From assembly GCF_009831655.1 (NCBI RefSeq), contig NZ_WRPA01000001.1, positions 186,001-250,000 on the forward strand: a stretch of 64,000 nt of DNA, given 5' to 3'. Within the stretch, counting starts at the first letter, position 1; each line of letters opens with the position of its first letter. Below the pieces are notes generated by a model. The model was not told the origin of the DNA and ran no database searches. It worked only from the letters and a program-made list of their open reading frames with translations. This document shows, piece by piece, positions 9,688-22,752 of the stretch. Both the position numbers and the translations under genes were made by a program. The stretch comes from Shewanella insulae. Lineage in GTDB: Bacteria; Pseudomonadota; Gammaproteobacteria; Enterobacterales; Shewanellaceae.

Positions 9688-9927
9688 TTAGTCTGGGCGA
9701 TTTGAAGAGTCTGCCTTCTGCTTTACCCCTTGGCTTTTAGCTTGGTTTTCAGCCCGATCTACACTCTGGTTTTCAGTCTGGTTTTCATCTTTCGCCGTGT
9801 GCTGTTTCTGCTGGGGCTTACCAAATGGCGGCAACTTAAACTTGTTGCTGTATTTAAGCACCGCCAGGTTGCTGGCGATCACCCCGAGCACCAAGATGAT
9901 GATGAGCCAGACTTCGAGACTCGACAT
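9688..9927 (-). CDS. DUF2897 family small membrane protein
   Basis: This 79-residue protein has one N-terminal transmembrane helix (LEVWLIIILVLGVIASNLAV) followed by a short motif (KYSNKFKLPPFG). Its charged tail is rich in Gln, Asn and Lys, with near-repeats of 'ENQ' and 'KSQ'. The helix and following motif match the pattern of DUF2897, a family found in Shewanella and related genera with no known function. It is the last gene of the kdnA-kdnB-kdsB run, 30 bases after kdsB, and ends at a bidirectional terminator. Any link to lipopolysaccharide synthesis is only positional. Confidence 0.75.
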   Translation of the reverse strand: MSSLEVWLIIILVLGVIASNLAVLKYSNKFKLPPFGKPQQKQHTAKDENQTENQSVDRAENQAKSQGVKQKADSSNRPD

Positions 9928-9957
9928 TAGTAATCTCCCTTACTCACTCAGTATTGG

Positions 9958-10695
9958 CTAGTCCACTGCCAGACGGGCTTCACAGACGCGAATATCTTCC
10001 GGGGTATCGACCTCGGGCGAGTCGAAGGCGCTGATGGCAACCTTGATCTTGTAACCGTGTTCCAGCGCACGCAGCTGCTCTAGCTTTTCGAGATCTTCTA
10101 AACGGCCCAGCGGCAGCTTGTTGAAGGTTCTGACAAACTCGCGGGTGTAGGCATAGACGCCAAGGTGCTTGTATACAGGGTAGTCATCAGTGTCGCGGCC
10201 GAAGGGGATACGGGCGCGAGAGAAATAGAGGGCGTTAAACTCGTTGTCGAACACCATCTTGACGTGTTTGGGATCGTTAAGCTCGTGCTCTTCGGTGATC
10301 TCATAGCCTAGGGTCGCCATACCGAATTCCCCTGGGTGACGCTCAAACAGGGTGATGATCTGCTCGATAGAGATGGGATCGATAAGTGGCTGATCGCCCT
10401 GCAGGTTGATCACCAGGTCCTCGTCCGCTAAACCAAGCTGAGTGATGGCATCCTCGATTCTGTCGGTACCGGAGGCAGCCTTCTCATCTGTCATGACCAC
10501 CTTGCCGCCAAAGGCTTCGACGGCCTCCTTGATGCGCAGATCGTCGGTGGCTACATAGATGGCGGTTAAGCCTTTTGCCAAAGCCGCACGCTCGTATACA
10601 TGCTGGATCATCGGCTTACCGTTAATCGGCGCCAAGGGCTTACCCGGAAAACGGCTAGAGCCATAGCGTGCTGGGATTAACAGAGTCACATTCAT
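9958..10695 (-). CDS. kdsB: CMP-Kdo/8-amino-Kdo cytidylyltransferase KdsB
   Basis: This 245-residue enzyme of the KdsB family begins with the nucleotide-binding signature [16 protein letters not shown]. It also carries [13 protein letters not shown] and NLQGDQPLI, all typical of CMP-sugar synthetases. It activates the acidic eight-carbon sugar with CTP before transfer to lipid A. Because it follows kdnA and kdnB, the substrate is expected to be 8-amino-3,8-dideoxy-octulosonate, as shown for the Shewanella oneidensis enzyme. The chosen start (ATG 10695) drops 12 residues from the longest frame, because [12 protein letters not shown] is the family start. A hairpin lies between kdnB and this gene. 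Confidence 0.93.
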   Translation of the reverse strand: MNVTLLIPARYGSSRFPGKPLAPINGKPMIQHVYERAALAKGLTAIYVATDDLRIKEAVEAFGGKVVMTDEKAASGTDRIEDAITQLGLADEDLVINLQGDQPLIDPISIEQIITLFERHPGEFGMATLGYEITEEHELNDPKHVKMVFDNEFNALYFSRARIPFGRDTDDYPVYKHLGVYAYTREFVRTFNKLPLGRLEDLEKLEQLRALEHGYKIKVAISAFDSPEVDTPEDIRVCEARLAVD

Positions 10696-10738
10696 TTGGA
10701 TATACCTATCAGTTACAGTGTGCTCAAGCATAAGAGAA

Positions 10739-10757
10739 GGGGCTCACTTGGAGCCCC
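10739..10757 (-). terminator. Hairpin between kdnB and kdsB
   Basis: GGGGCTC / GAGCCCC forms a 7-bp stem with a 5-base loop, followed on the minus strand by TTCTCTTATG. The T run is poor, so it may be a partial terminator or an RNA-stabilising hairpin within the operon. Confidence 0.5.
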
Positions 10758-10777
10758 TCACACCTTGAGCTTACAGG

Positions 10778-13227
<2,450 letters not shown>

Positions 13228-13279
13228 TTACCGAAATAAGCGGCTTTTTTTTGCTTTTAGGCGGGTGGCGTTAGCGATA

Positions 13280-13303
13280 GCGCATGATTTGACCATCATG
13301 CGC
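13280..13303. other. Hairpin between the carbonic anhydrase gene and kdnA
   Basis: GCGCATGAT / ATCATGCGC is a perfect 9-bp inverted repeat with a 6-base loop but no T run on either side. It could be a weak terminator for the carbonic anhydrase transcript or a protein-binding site ahead of kdnA. Confidence 0.45.
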
Positions 13304-13333
13304 TCTGCGTACTGGTTGGCAAGGGGGAAGGGG

Positions 13334-13945
13334 TCACCTGTGGCTAAAGGTCTCGTTGTCTACCGTGACGTCGAGATCCGACAGCAGGCCGTTTTCGACA
13401 CTGTAGATCCAGCCGTGTACCGCCACCTTATGGCCGCGTTCCCAGGCGTCTTGCACTATGGTGGTGCTGGCGACATTGCCGACCTGCTCGATGACGTTGA
13501 GCTCACACAGGCGATCGAAGCGGGTCTTCTCATCAAGCTCGGCAAGTTCCTTAGCGTGTAGGCGATGGATATCGCGGATATGACCCAGCCAGTTGTCGAT
13601 GAGTCCAAGGCGTTCGTTGCCCATGGAGGCCTTAATGCCGCCGCAGCCATAGTGGCCGACCACCATGATATGTTTAACCTCGAGCACCTCGACGGCATAT
13701 TGCAGCACAGAGAGGCAGTTGAGATCCGTATGTATCACCATGTTGGCGATGTTACGGTGAACGAACACCTCGCCTGGCATGAGATCGATGATCTGGTTCG
13801 ACGGTACCCGGCTGTCGGAGCAGCCTATCCAAAGATACTCAGGGTTTTGCTGTTGGGCTAGTTGCTCGAAGAACTTTGGGTTTTCTTCAAGGATGCGGTT
13901 GGCCCAGCGGCGGTTGTTGTCGAACAAAGGTTTAAGTAGTTTCAT
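13334..13945 (-). CDS. can: Beta-class carbonic anhydrase
   Basis: This 203-residue cytoplasmic enzyme interconverts CO2 and bicarbonate. The zinc ligands C42, H98 and C101 and the catalytic pair D44/R46 are all present (GCSDSRVP and VGHYGCGGI). Length and sequence fit the E. coli Can group (beta type II), which includes allosteric bicarbonate-regulated members. Neighbours are unrelated: kdnA downstream and a hydrolase gene upstream, both on the same strand. The start is the ATG at 13945, which precedes [11 protein letters not shown], the usual family start. The ribosome-binding site is weak. Confidence 0.95.
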   Translation of the reverse strand: MKLLKPLFDNNRRWANRILEENPKFFEQLAQQQNPEYLWIGCSDSRVPSNQIIDLMPGEVFVHRNIANMVIHTDLNCLSVLQYAVEVLEVKHIMVVGHYGCGGIKASMGNERLGLIDNWLGHIRDIHRLHAKELAELDEKTRFDRLCELNVIEQVGNVASTTIVQDAWERGHKVAVHGWIYSVENGLLSDLDVTVDNETFSHR

Positions 13946-14076
13946 TTAGTTAAAATCTTGGCTATGAAGAAGATTCTGCGGGGCTGCATTCTAGCACCAA
14001 TCATTTGCCCTGCTGGTCTACTCAGTCTAGATGCTATCTCGGGCTAACCCGATAGCCGTCGACCTGAATGCGCGCC

Positions 14077-14910
14077 TTATCTTAAGTGTTTCCCAAAAAA
14101 GTCACTCAGATGCTGATTAATCCACTCACTCTGTTCCAGTGTCGAGATATGCCCAGCCTCGGGGATATGCAAAAACTCGCTGCCGTCGATGGCATCGTGC
14201 ATCAGATAGCCCTCCAGCACGGGTCTGGGCTTATCCTGGGTACCTGTCATGATAAGGGTCGGCAGGGTAAGTTGCTCGATATCTTCCATGATGTCTCGGC
14301 GACCGAAGATGATGCGGCCGAGACGCGCTATGCTGTCGAGTCGTTCTGAGTCTAAGCTAGCAAGCGAGGACTTAAAGGAGGCGATGAGCTCGGGCTGCTT
14401 CTGCTCAACCTCATCGGCAAAAAACAGTGGCGCTATCTGCTCAATCAGCGGTGCGGGTAACTGGCCTGCGGTCGTCATGGCATCGAGCATGGCGTAGTAT
14501 TTGGCGCGGCTGACTTCGGGTTCGAAGCCGAGGAAACAGCCCATCATCACTAGCGTCTTCACCCGGCGTGGCGCCATCAGAGTTAACTCGGCGCCCCACA
14601 TGCCGCCAACCGACAGGCCTAAGATGGAAAACTCATCGATCGCTAGGTTGTCCATCAGCGCCAGATAATGCTGGGCGAGATGTTTGAGCGAGCGGCAGTC
14701 GCTTGGCAGCGGATCTGAATGTCCATGACCCCATAGCTCTGGCACGATACAGCGGTAATCTTGACTCAGGTGAGCGATCTGCGGCGCCCACATGGCGCTA
14801 TCCCAAAGGTAGCTGTGACCGAGTAGGAGTACCGGCCCCTGGCCGACATCAAGATAGCTCATCTGCTGGCCGTTTATATTGAAACTATGGCGATAATGGT
14901 CGAGGTTCAT
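14077..14910 (-). CDS. Alpha/beta-fold hydrolase
   Basis: This 277-residue soluble protein has the alpha/beta hydrolase layout: an oxyanion segment LLLGHSYLWDSAMW, a nucleophile elbow GLSVGGMWG with serine near residue 99, an acid near GTQDKPRP and a final histidine in PEAGHISTLEQ. The family covers esterases, lactonases and C-C hydrolases, and the substrate cannot be named. It begins six bases after the stop of the M15 peptidase gene and so is very likely the last gene of the arsC-like, dapE, peptidase, hydrolase operon. Confidence 0.85.
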   Translation of the reverse strand: MNLDHYRHSFNINGQQMSYLDVGQGPVLLLGHSYLWDSAMWAPQIAHLSQDYRCIVPELWGHGHSDPLPSDCRSLKHLAQHYLALMDNLAIDEFSILGLSVGGMWGAELTLMAPRRVKTLVMMGCFLGFEPEVSRAKYYAMLDAMTTAGQLPAPLIEQIAPLFFADEVEQKQPELIASFKSSLASLDSERLDSIARLGRIIFGRRDIMEDIEQLTLPTLIMTGTQDKPRPVLEGYLMHDAIDGSEFLHIPEAGHISTLEQSEWINQHLSDFFGKHLR

Positions 14911-14916
14911 GTGAGA

Positions 14917-17119
<2,203 letters not shown>

Positions 17120-17149
17120 GTGGGGCAAAGGCCGTTTAGTGCTTTTATG

Positions 17150-17321
17150 AACTAATACCAATCGTAATAAATAATTGATCATTCTAGCTTGTTAAAACGC
17201 TCGATAACTGTATTAGTATTTTTAATTGTAGAATAACTACTTATCTAAAAATCCTGCTTTGTTCTCAAGCGTTTTTCCTGCGCTATTTCTGAGCACATGT
17301 TTACTGTGATTGGTATAACGT
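17150..17321. repeat. About 170-bp imperfect palindromic element (MITE/REP-like)
   Basis: The two halves are inverted copies. Both ends carry ATACCAATC followed by a variable TAAA-like stretch, both arms carry AAAACGCT-GA-AAC, and the centre carries TTTTTA...GTAG / CTAC...TAAAAA. The element sits directly upstream of the ArsC-dapE operon and probably holds its promoter region. The structure is typical of a dispersed non-coding repeat; copy number elsewhere in the genome cannot be seen. Confidence 0.7.
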
Positions 17322-17521
17322 GAGTGCTTTTGTTAACTAGGGCCTTTGTAATACTTGAGCCGCTTCGGTGGCGACCACTTCTACTTGCTGCTCATTGTGG
17401 CACCGAGTCGAGTTCGCCTCAAGGGGTAAGCACAGGGCAAGTGTCTGTTTGAAAAAAAATCACTCAGCTGATGGTGAGATTTAGGCTAAGGATTAACGAG
17501 TTGCTGAAGTGAGTTAAGGGA
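17322..17521. other. Non-coding stretch between the palindromic element and the crr terminator
   Basis: About 200 bases without a credible gene. I see no clear promoter, repeat or RNA here. Confidence 0.3.
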
Positions 17522-17544
17522 ACCCGGCACTGAATGCGCCGGGT
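17522..17544 (-). terminator. Probable terminator after crr
   Basis: ACCCGGC / GCCGGGT forms a GC-rich 7-bp stem with a 9-base loop, followed on the minus strand by TTCCCTT. The T run is imperfect. Confidence 0.55.
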
Positions 17545-17555
17545 GATAGTGCGCG

Positions 17556-18065
17556 TTAAAGCTGAACCGAGAAGATCACATCTTTGCCGGCTTCTATGCT
17601 GCCCATGCGCTTGTCGAGCCCCTGAATATCTTCCATGTTAGCCAGCACCACAGGCGTGAGCAGGCTCTCGACATGGGCCTTGAGGTAGTCAAGATCGAAC
17701 TCGAGTATGGGATCGCCAGCCTTGACCTGCTGTCCCTCTTCCGCCAGACGGGTGAAGCCGTTGCCCCTAAGCTCGACCGTACCGACACCGAAATGGACAA
17801 ACAGCTCAAGCCCCTGGGGTGACTCTATGCTAAAGGCGTGGTTGGTTTCGAAAATTTTGCCTATGGTGCCATCTACCGGTGCCACTATCTGTTTGCCCTT
17901 AGGGGCGATGGCGATGCCATCACCGACGATCTTTTCGGCAAAGACCACATCCGGTACCTTCTCTATGGCTACTATCTCGCCCGACACCGGCGCATACACG
18001 TCAATCCCGCCCGTGATGGGTGGTTGACCAGAAATTAAACGTCTTATGCGGCTTAAAAATCCCAT
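17556..18065 (-). CDS. crr: PTS glucose-type EIIA component (EIIA-Glc)
   Basis: This 169-residue phosphocarrier accepts phosphate from HPr on H91 (LFVHFGVGTVEL), with H76 (ETNHAFSI) as the supporting histidine; both match the E. coli positions within one residue. It passes phosphate to EIIB domains. In enteric bacteria it also regulates adenylate cyclase and non-PTS permeases by inducer exclusion. Length is standard. It lies 66 bases after ptsI with a good ribosome-binding site (GGGG). No EIIBC permease is encoded nearby, so its regulatory role may matter as much as transport. Confidence 0.96.
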   Translation of the reverse strand: MGFLSRIRRLISGQPPITGGIDVYAPVSGEIVAIEKVPDVVFAEKIVGDGIAIAPKGKQIVAPVDGTIGKIFETNHAFSIESPQGLELFVHFGVGTVELRGNGFTRLAEEGQQVKAGDPILEFDLDYLKAHVESLLTPVVLANMEDIQGLDKRMGSIEAGKDVIFSVQL

Positions 18066-18131
18066 TGAATTGCCCCTGTGCTAGCACGCTGTTGTGTCGC
18101 GTTGAATTATGCCTAGCATACTCAAAAATTA

Positions 18132-19838
18132 TCAAGAGTGACAGTGTGTTAATAAATGATTTAATGCATCGATGCGTGATACTTGTAGGGCTCTGCGTGC
18201 GAGTTCGACGCAATCTGGGTATGACCACCGACTGAGAGCCTGCTTAACCTCCAGCAGAGAGGCGAGGTTGACGCTAAACTCTTCCAGCCCTAGGCCAACC
18301 AGGAGCGGAGCGGCGCCTGGGTTACTGGCGAGCTCGCCACACATGGAGACGCGCACCTTGGCGGCCTTGGCCTGCTCTATGATCTGAGCGATCAGGCGAA
18401 TGATCACCGGCGAGAGTACGGGGTATTGGTCGATAAGCAGCGGGTTGGCACGGTCGGCGGCCATGGTGTACTGAGTGAGATCGTTGGTGCCTATGCTGAC
18501 AAAGTCCAGCAGGGGTAACATGGAATCCAGGTTAAATACCGCCGCCGGGGTCTCCACGACTATGCCAAGTTCGAGTTCGCCAAAGCCTTTCTCTTCCTCC
18601 ATTAGCTCCTGCTTGCACTGCTCCAGTAGGGTTAGCACCGCCTCGAGTTCCTCTATCTGATTGACCATGGGAAACATGAGGCGGATGGGTCCATGGTTGG
18701 CGGCCCTGAGGATCGCCCTGAGCTGGGCGCTAAACAGCTTAGGATGGGCGAGCGTGTACCTGACGCCCCTGAGGCCCAGGGCAGGATTCTCCTCGCTGTC
18801 CATGGCGAGGGCGGGCACCTCCTTGTCGGCGCCCAGATCCATGCTGCGAATGGTCAGCGGCTTGCCGTCGAGCAGCTGCAGGGCATCACAGTAGAGTTGA
18901 TACTGGCGGTTCTCATCCGGCAGCTCATGGTTGTTCATAAACAGAAATTCGGTGCGAAACAGGCCAACCCCTTCGGCGCCTACATCGGCCAGGTGGTTGA
19001 TCTCGCTGATGCAGCCAACGTTAGCCAGCAGCGGAATGGTGCGGCCATCCTTAGTCTGGGTGACAGTGCCCTTTAAGGCCTGTAGTGCTGCCTTGCGTTC
19101 GTCCGCCTGCTGTTTCTGGGCGTTGAGATCGCTTATCTGTGCCTGGTCGGGCTCGACATAGAGTTCGCCATTGATGGCGTCAACCGCCAGCGCCATGCCA
19201 TCTGTCACCTCTAATGTCTGCCAGGGGCAGCTCATGAGGGTCGGAATACCTGCGCTGCGGGCCAGAATCGCCGTATGACTGGTGACGCCCCCGGTTTGCA
19301 GCACCAGGGCGCTGACGCGCTCAAGTGGCAGGGTAGCGAACTCCGCCGGGGTGATATCTTTGGCCAGTACGATGGCATTTTCTGGCAGGCGGCTAAGATT
19401 ATCGCAGTGGCCGGTGAGCAGGGTGCGGATCAGACGCTGACCTAGGCTCAATACATCTTCGGCGCGTCTCGCCAGATAGGGCGAGTCAGCCTCTTGCATC
19501 GCCTGGGCCTGCTTGGCAAAGCTATGCTCCACCGCCAGGGCGGCTGAAAACTGGCGCTTGCCTATGGTGTCGCTGAGCTCGGCCAAGAGCTCCTCATCTT
19601 CTAGCAGCAGGAGGTCGGCCTCGATGAGCTGGTAGTTGTCCGATTCGGGATCTAGCTTGGCGGCGCAGGCCTGGCTTTGTTTGACAAGAGTCTTGAGGGC
19701 GCGATTGAGGCGCTGTTGCTCGCGGGCGAGCTGGGCGGGAGGCAGGAGGTGGTAGTCAAGTTTACTCTCGTAGGTGCGTAGCACCTTTGCCTGCCCGAAG
19801 GCGATGCCCGCCGATACCGCTATGCCTCGAATCGTCAT
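18132..19838 (-). CDS. ptsI: PTS enzyme I (phosphoenolpyruvate-protein phosphotransferase)
   Basis: This 568-residue enzyme takes phosphate from phosphoenolpyruvate and gives it to HPr. The phosphorylated histidine is H188 in GGVTSHTAILARSAG. The C-terminal PEP-binding barrel shows LFRTEFLFMN, GTNDLTQYTMAADR and MCGELASNPGA, the last with the conserved active-site cysteine. It begins 11 bases after ptsH with AGGAG upstream and is followed by crr, the classical ptsHI-crr order. Confidence 0.97.
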   Translation of the reverse strand: MTIRGIAVSAGIAFGQAKVLRTYESKLDYHLLPPAQLAREQQRLNRALKTLVKQSQACAAKLDPESDNYQLIEADLLLLEDEELLAELSDTIGKRQFSAALAVEHSFAKQAQAMQEADSPYLARRAEDVLSLGQRLIRTLLTGHCDNLSRLPENAIVLAKDITPAEFATLPLERVSALVLQTGGVTSHTAILARSAGIPTLMSCPWQTLEVTDGMALAVDAINGELYVEPDQAQISDLNAQKQQADERKAALQALKGTVTQTKDGRTIPLLANVGCISEINHLADVGAEGVGLFRTEFLFMNNHELPDENRQYQLYCDALQLLDGKPLTIRSMDLGADKEVPALAMDSEENPALGLRGVRYTLAHPKLFSAQLRAILRAANHGPIRLMFPMVNQIEELEAVLTLLEQCKQELMEEEKGFGELELGIVVETPAAVFNLDSMLPLLDFVSIGTNDLTQYTMAADRANPLLIDQYPVLSPVIIRLIAQIIEQAKAAKVRVSMCGELASNPGAAPLLVGLGLEEFSVNLASLLEVKQALSRWSYPDCVELARRALQVSRIDALNHLLTHCHS

Positions 19839-19849
19839 CCTGACTCCTG

Positions 19850-20107
19850 TTAACTTAAGGTGATAAGCAACTCGGCGACGGTATCCACCGCCGTTTTTGC
19901 CTGTTCGCCATCGGCGCTGACCTTGACCTCGACGCCCTTATAAAGCCCCAGGGTCTGCAGCTTAAACAGGCTCTTGGCACTGGCCTGTTTGCCCTGACAT
20001 TCCACTATGATGTCACAATCATAGGCCTTGGCCGCCTTAACGAGCAGGGCTGCTGGCCGAGTATGAATGCCGTGCTCGGCCATGATGGTGACTGTCTTTT
20101 GGTACAT
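19850..20107 (-). CDS. ptsH: PTS phosphocarrier protein HPr
   Basis: This 85-residue carrier has phosphorylation site H15 (GIHTRPAALLVK) and S46 within SAKSLFKLQTLGL, the position regulated by HPr kinase in some bacteria. Shewanella is not known to use that kinase for this protein. It moves phosphate from enzyme I to EIIA. It is the first core gene of ptsHI-crr and starts only 31 bases after an upstream ACT-domain gene, so it may be read from that gene's promoter as well. Confidence 0.97.
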   Translation of the reverse strand: MYQKTVTIMAEHGIHTRPAALLVKAAKAYDCDIIVECQGKQASAKSLFKLQTLGLYKGVEVKVSADGEQAKTAVDTVAELLITLS

Positions 20108-20138
20108 AAACTCGCTCTTTGGAAATGACGCTCGGCAC

Positions 20139-20531
20139 TTAGGCCTGGTAATGAATGATCTGATAGTTGGTCTTCTTCAGTGCCTGTATCGCCTGTTGCA
20201 GTTTATCCTTCTTCACCAGAATATAATCGGTATCGAAGGTAGAGATGGCAAAGATACTGATCTTGGCTTCGGCCAGAATGCCGGAGACGCTGGCGAGGAT
20301 CCCAGTCATGGAGAAACCTAGAGGGCCGAGAACCTCGAGGCAGCGCCAATTGCTTTCCTCTTCGAGGCTGTCGAGTTGTAGCTCGGCGGGAACCACCACT
20401 GAGAGTTCATCTTTGGTCTTGCCGATAAAAAACATGGGCTGACGAAACACCTCGGGCACTAACTCACTGTCTGGGCTGAAGCTGTGAATACTGTATAGCT
20501 GAGGATGAACCGCCAACGTCATTCGGGCCAT
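20139..20531 (-). CDS. ACT-domain protein of unknown ligand
   Basis: This 130-residue soluble protein appears to hold two small ACT-like units. The second is clear: GFSMTGILASVSGILAEAKISIFAISTFDTDYILV, shown here in two parts GFSMTGILASVSGILAEA and ISIFAISTFDTDYILV, followed by a C-terminal helix. This matches the family of short ACT proteins with a 'T-GIL' loop that may bind amino acids. No catalytic domain is attached. It lies 31 bases upstream of ptsH on the same strand, which suggests co-transcription. Upstream there is an inverted repeat (AAATCTGAT / ATC-CAGATTT, about 20558-20589) that could be a control site. Confidence 0.8.
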   Translation of the reverse strand: MARMTLAVHPQLYSIHSFSPDSELVPEVFRQPMFFIGKTKDELSVVVPAELQLDSLEEESNWRCLEVLGPLGFSMTGILASVSGILAEAKISIFAISTFDTDYILVKKDKLQQAIQALKKTNYQIIHYQA

Positions 20532-20676
20532 GGTTTTGTGATCCCATCGATGATGAAAAATCTGATGTCGTTAAGCTTATCACAGATTTAATACCAGCTG
20601 TCGAGCTTTGCGCAGGGATTTTTTATGACTGTGTTTGACGAAATAGAGGCGTGCAATAGCCGTGGATACTTGGCGT

Positions 20677-20703
20677 AAAAAAGGGGAGCCCTATGGCTCC
20701 CCG
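20677..20703 (-). terminator. Rho-independent terminator after the chemoreceptor gene
   Basis: GGGGAGCC / GGCTCCCC with a 4-base loop is followed on the minus strand by TTTTTT. Confidence 0.9.
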
Positions 20704-20736
20704 CTTGGTTAAATCGCCTTAAATTCAGCTGTTAGT

Positions 20737-22374
20737 TTATACCTTAAACTGGCCTAAGATCTTGGCGCTGGTCTGGCTTATCTGACGCAGTGATTCTGCT
20801 GCCATGCGATTGCTCTCGTTGGCCTTGACCGATACCTCGGAGAGCTCGGTGATGCTACAGATATTACGGTTTATCTCCTCGGTGACCAAGGATTGCTCCT
20901 CGGTGGCGCTGGCCAGCTGGGTGTTCATGTCACTGATATGGGCGATCAACTCCAAGATGGTGTTGAGGGAGTCACCCACGGCCTGGGCTTGTTGCTGCAG
21001 CTCGACCGATTGGGTCTGAGTGTCGCTGTTGCTGTGCATCACATTGGCAACGCCGTTCTGGATGTCTGTGATGATCTTCTGGATCTCGTTGGTGGAGTCC
21101 TGGGTGCGGTTGGCCAGCGCGCGAACCTCATCGGCCACTACGGCAAAGCCTCGACCATGGGCACCGGCGCGGGCGGCTTCGATAGCGGCGTTAAGGGCAA
21201 GCAGGTTGGTCTGATCGGCGATACCGCGGATCACATCCAGTATGCTGCCGATCTGCTCCGACGATACCCCAAGGTGCTGAGTAATGCTCTCGGCATTTTT
21301 CAGCTCCTGAACTAGCTTATGGGTGTTGTCGACCGTACCATCCATCTGCTGCTTGCTGTCCTGGGCCTGCTGCTTGACGCTATTGGCCGCATCGGCTGCT
21401 TGCTGGGTGCTGCTGGCCATCTCATGGGTGGTGGATAACATCTGGTTGATGGCGGTGGCCACGCTGCTGGTCTCTTGATGTAGGTGATCCACGCTGGCGT
21501 TGGATTCGGCTACGGCATTAAACAGGCGGTCGGCATCCTGGTTCAGATCCTGACCAACTGGCTGAAGATCCGCCACCATCTTATTTATCTTGCCGACAAA
21601 GTTATTAAAAGCTAAGGCCAGAGCGACCACCTCATCTCTGCCTTTCGTTGGCAGGCGCTTGGTGAGATCGCCTTCACCCTCGGCGATATCTTTCATCGCA
21701 TCGATCGCCTGATTCAGGGGCGAGCTGATGGAGTGATTGAGGACTAAGAAGAAGGCGAAAATGGGCGCCGAGATCAGGATCATTATGCCTAAGTAATTAT
21801 ACATGACGCTGATGGTGGTATCGTTTACGTCACTCATGTAGGAGGTGGTCACCAAGGTCCATTGCCATTCGGGGAAGGTTCGGGCCTCCATGAGCGCCTC
21901 CTCACGTTCACCCGTGACCGGGTTTTTCATCTCCATTCGCGCCTTGGCGATACCCGAGTCAGAGGCATCGTCAAGCAGACGATCCAGGCCATTGCCGCCC
22001 ATCTGGCTGGACAGGGCCGAAGCCTTGATGCCGAGCCGGTCTGGCGCCGAGCCGTTGGCGAGCAGTGTGTGTTCTCGGTCGAACAGCAGGAAGTAGCCAC
22101 TGGCACCATATTGGATCTGATTGACCAGGTTTGCCGCTTCCTGCTTGGCCTGTTCTGGTGTCAGGATATCTTGCTGGGACTGACGATAGTGGGTATCTAT
22201 CACGCTCAAGAGGGTGGATAACTGCGCGTCGTTTTGCAGCCATTTCTGTTTAATCAGGTTGTTGCGCTGCTCGTTTATCGAAAAGCTGGCGAAGACAAAG
22301 GTGCCGATGGCGGCAAGTACCAGCATTAGGATGAGGCGTTGAAGAATGGTGAACTTTCTGAGGATGGCAAGCAT
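20737..22374 (-). CDS. Methyl-accepting chemotaxis protein with single Cache sensor
   Basis: This 545-residue inner-membrane chemoreceptor starts with TM1 ([18 protein letters not shown]). A periplasmic sCache_2-like domain follows (about 35-185, with [11 protein letters not shown] and [12 protein letters not shown]), then TM2 ([19 protein letters not shown]), HAMP (about 215-270) and a cytoplasmic signalling hairpin. The hairpin tip reads [20 protein letters not shown], then [14 protein letters not shown]. It controls flagellar motion through CheA/CheW in response to a ligand, likely a small organic acid by family habit, but that is not shown here. The ATG at 22374 has AGGAT seven bases upstream; the TTG five codons earlier is less likely. 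The C-terminus lacks a CheR-binding pentapeptide. Confidence 0.93.
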   Translation of the reverse strand: MLAILRKFTILQRLILMLVLAAIGTFVFASFSINEQRNNLIKQKWLQNDAQLSTLLSVIDTHYRQSQQDILTPEQAKQEAANLVNQIQYGASGYFLLFDREHTLLANGSAPDRLGIKASALSSQMGGNGLDRLLDDASDSGIAKARMEMKNPVTGEREEALMEARTFPEWQWTLVTTSYMSDVNDTTISVMYNYLGIMILISAPIFAFFLVLNHSISSPLNQAIDAMKDIAEGEGDLTKRLPTKGRDEVVALALAFNNFVGKINKMVADLQPVGQDLNQDADRLFNAVAESNASVDHLHQETSSVATAINQMLSTTHEMASSTQQAADAANSVKQQAQDSKQQMDGTVDNTHKLVQELKNAESITQHLGVSSEQIGSILDVIRGIADQTNLLALNAAIEAARAGAHGRGFAVVADEVRALANRTQDSTNEIQKIITDIQNGVANVMHSNSDTQTQSVELQQQAQAVGDSLNTILELIAHISDMNTQLASATEEQSLVTEEINRNICSITELSEVSVKANESNRMAAESLRQISQTSAKILGQFKV

Positions 22375-22752
22375 TTTATATCCTATCAATCATCCGTTTA
22401 AATGTCGCTAATATACAGGCTAATAATTGCGATGAAAATGCGGTGAGAACGAATAGTCAATCGTTTGACTGTTTATTGTTAATTAATTGAACTGGCTCAC
22501 GTTGACAGCGGATCCTATTGGCATTTTTACGCAATCGAACAATGTTTGTAGGCCTCTTTGTGAGAAGGTTAACGGTGCTTTGCACAGGCTTTTGATAGGG
22601 CGCATGCATGTTGAATCACGGGAATTAATATTAAAAATATCTGTACGATATTTGACCCCTGAATGAGAATTAACTAATCCCCTGTTTTGATTTTGATTTT
22701 TAGCCTAATAGCGCGCAGAATGGAGTATGACCTTTTTTTGTGTGATGAGATT
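22375..22752. other. Divergent non-coding region between the chemoreceptor and DUF3334 genes
   Basis: The region contains a perfect inverted repeat AGTCAA-TCGT-TTGACT at 22455-22470. Read on the minus strand it gives a TTGACT that could be a -35 box for the chemoreceptor, but the matching -10 is weak. An ATATTTGACC sequence near 22650 may belong to the plus-strand gene. Nothing else stands out. Confidence 0.4.

Noticed and set aside
17120..17182. An N-terminal extension of the ArsC-like protein
   Set aside because: The added codons lie partly in the palindromic repeat element and do not match the family start.
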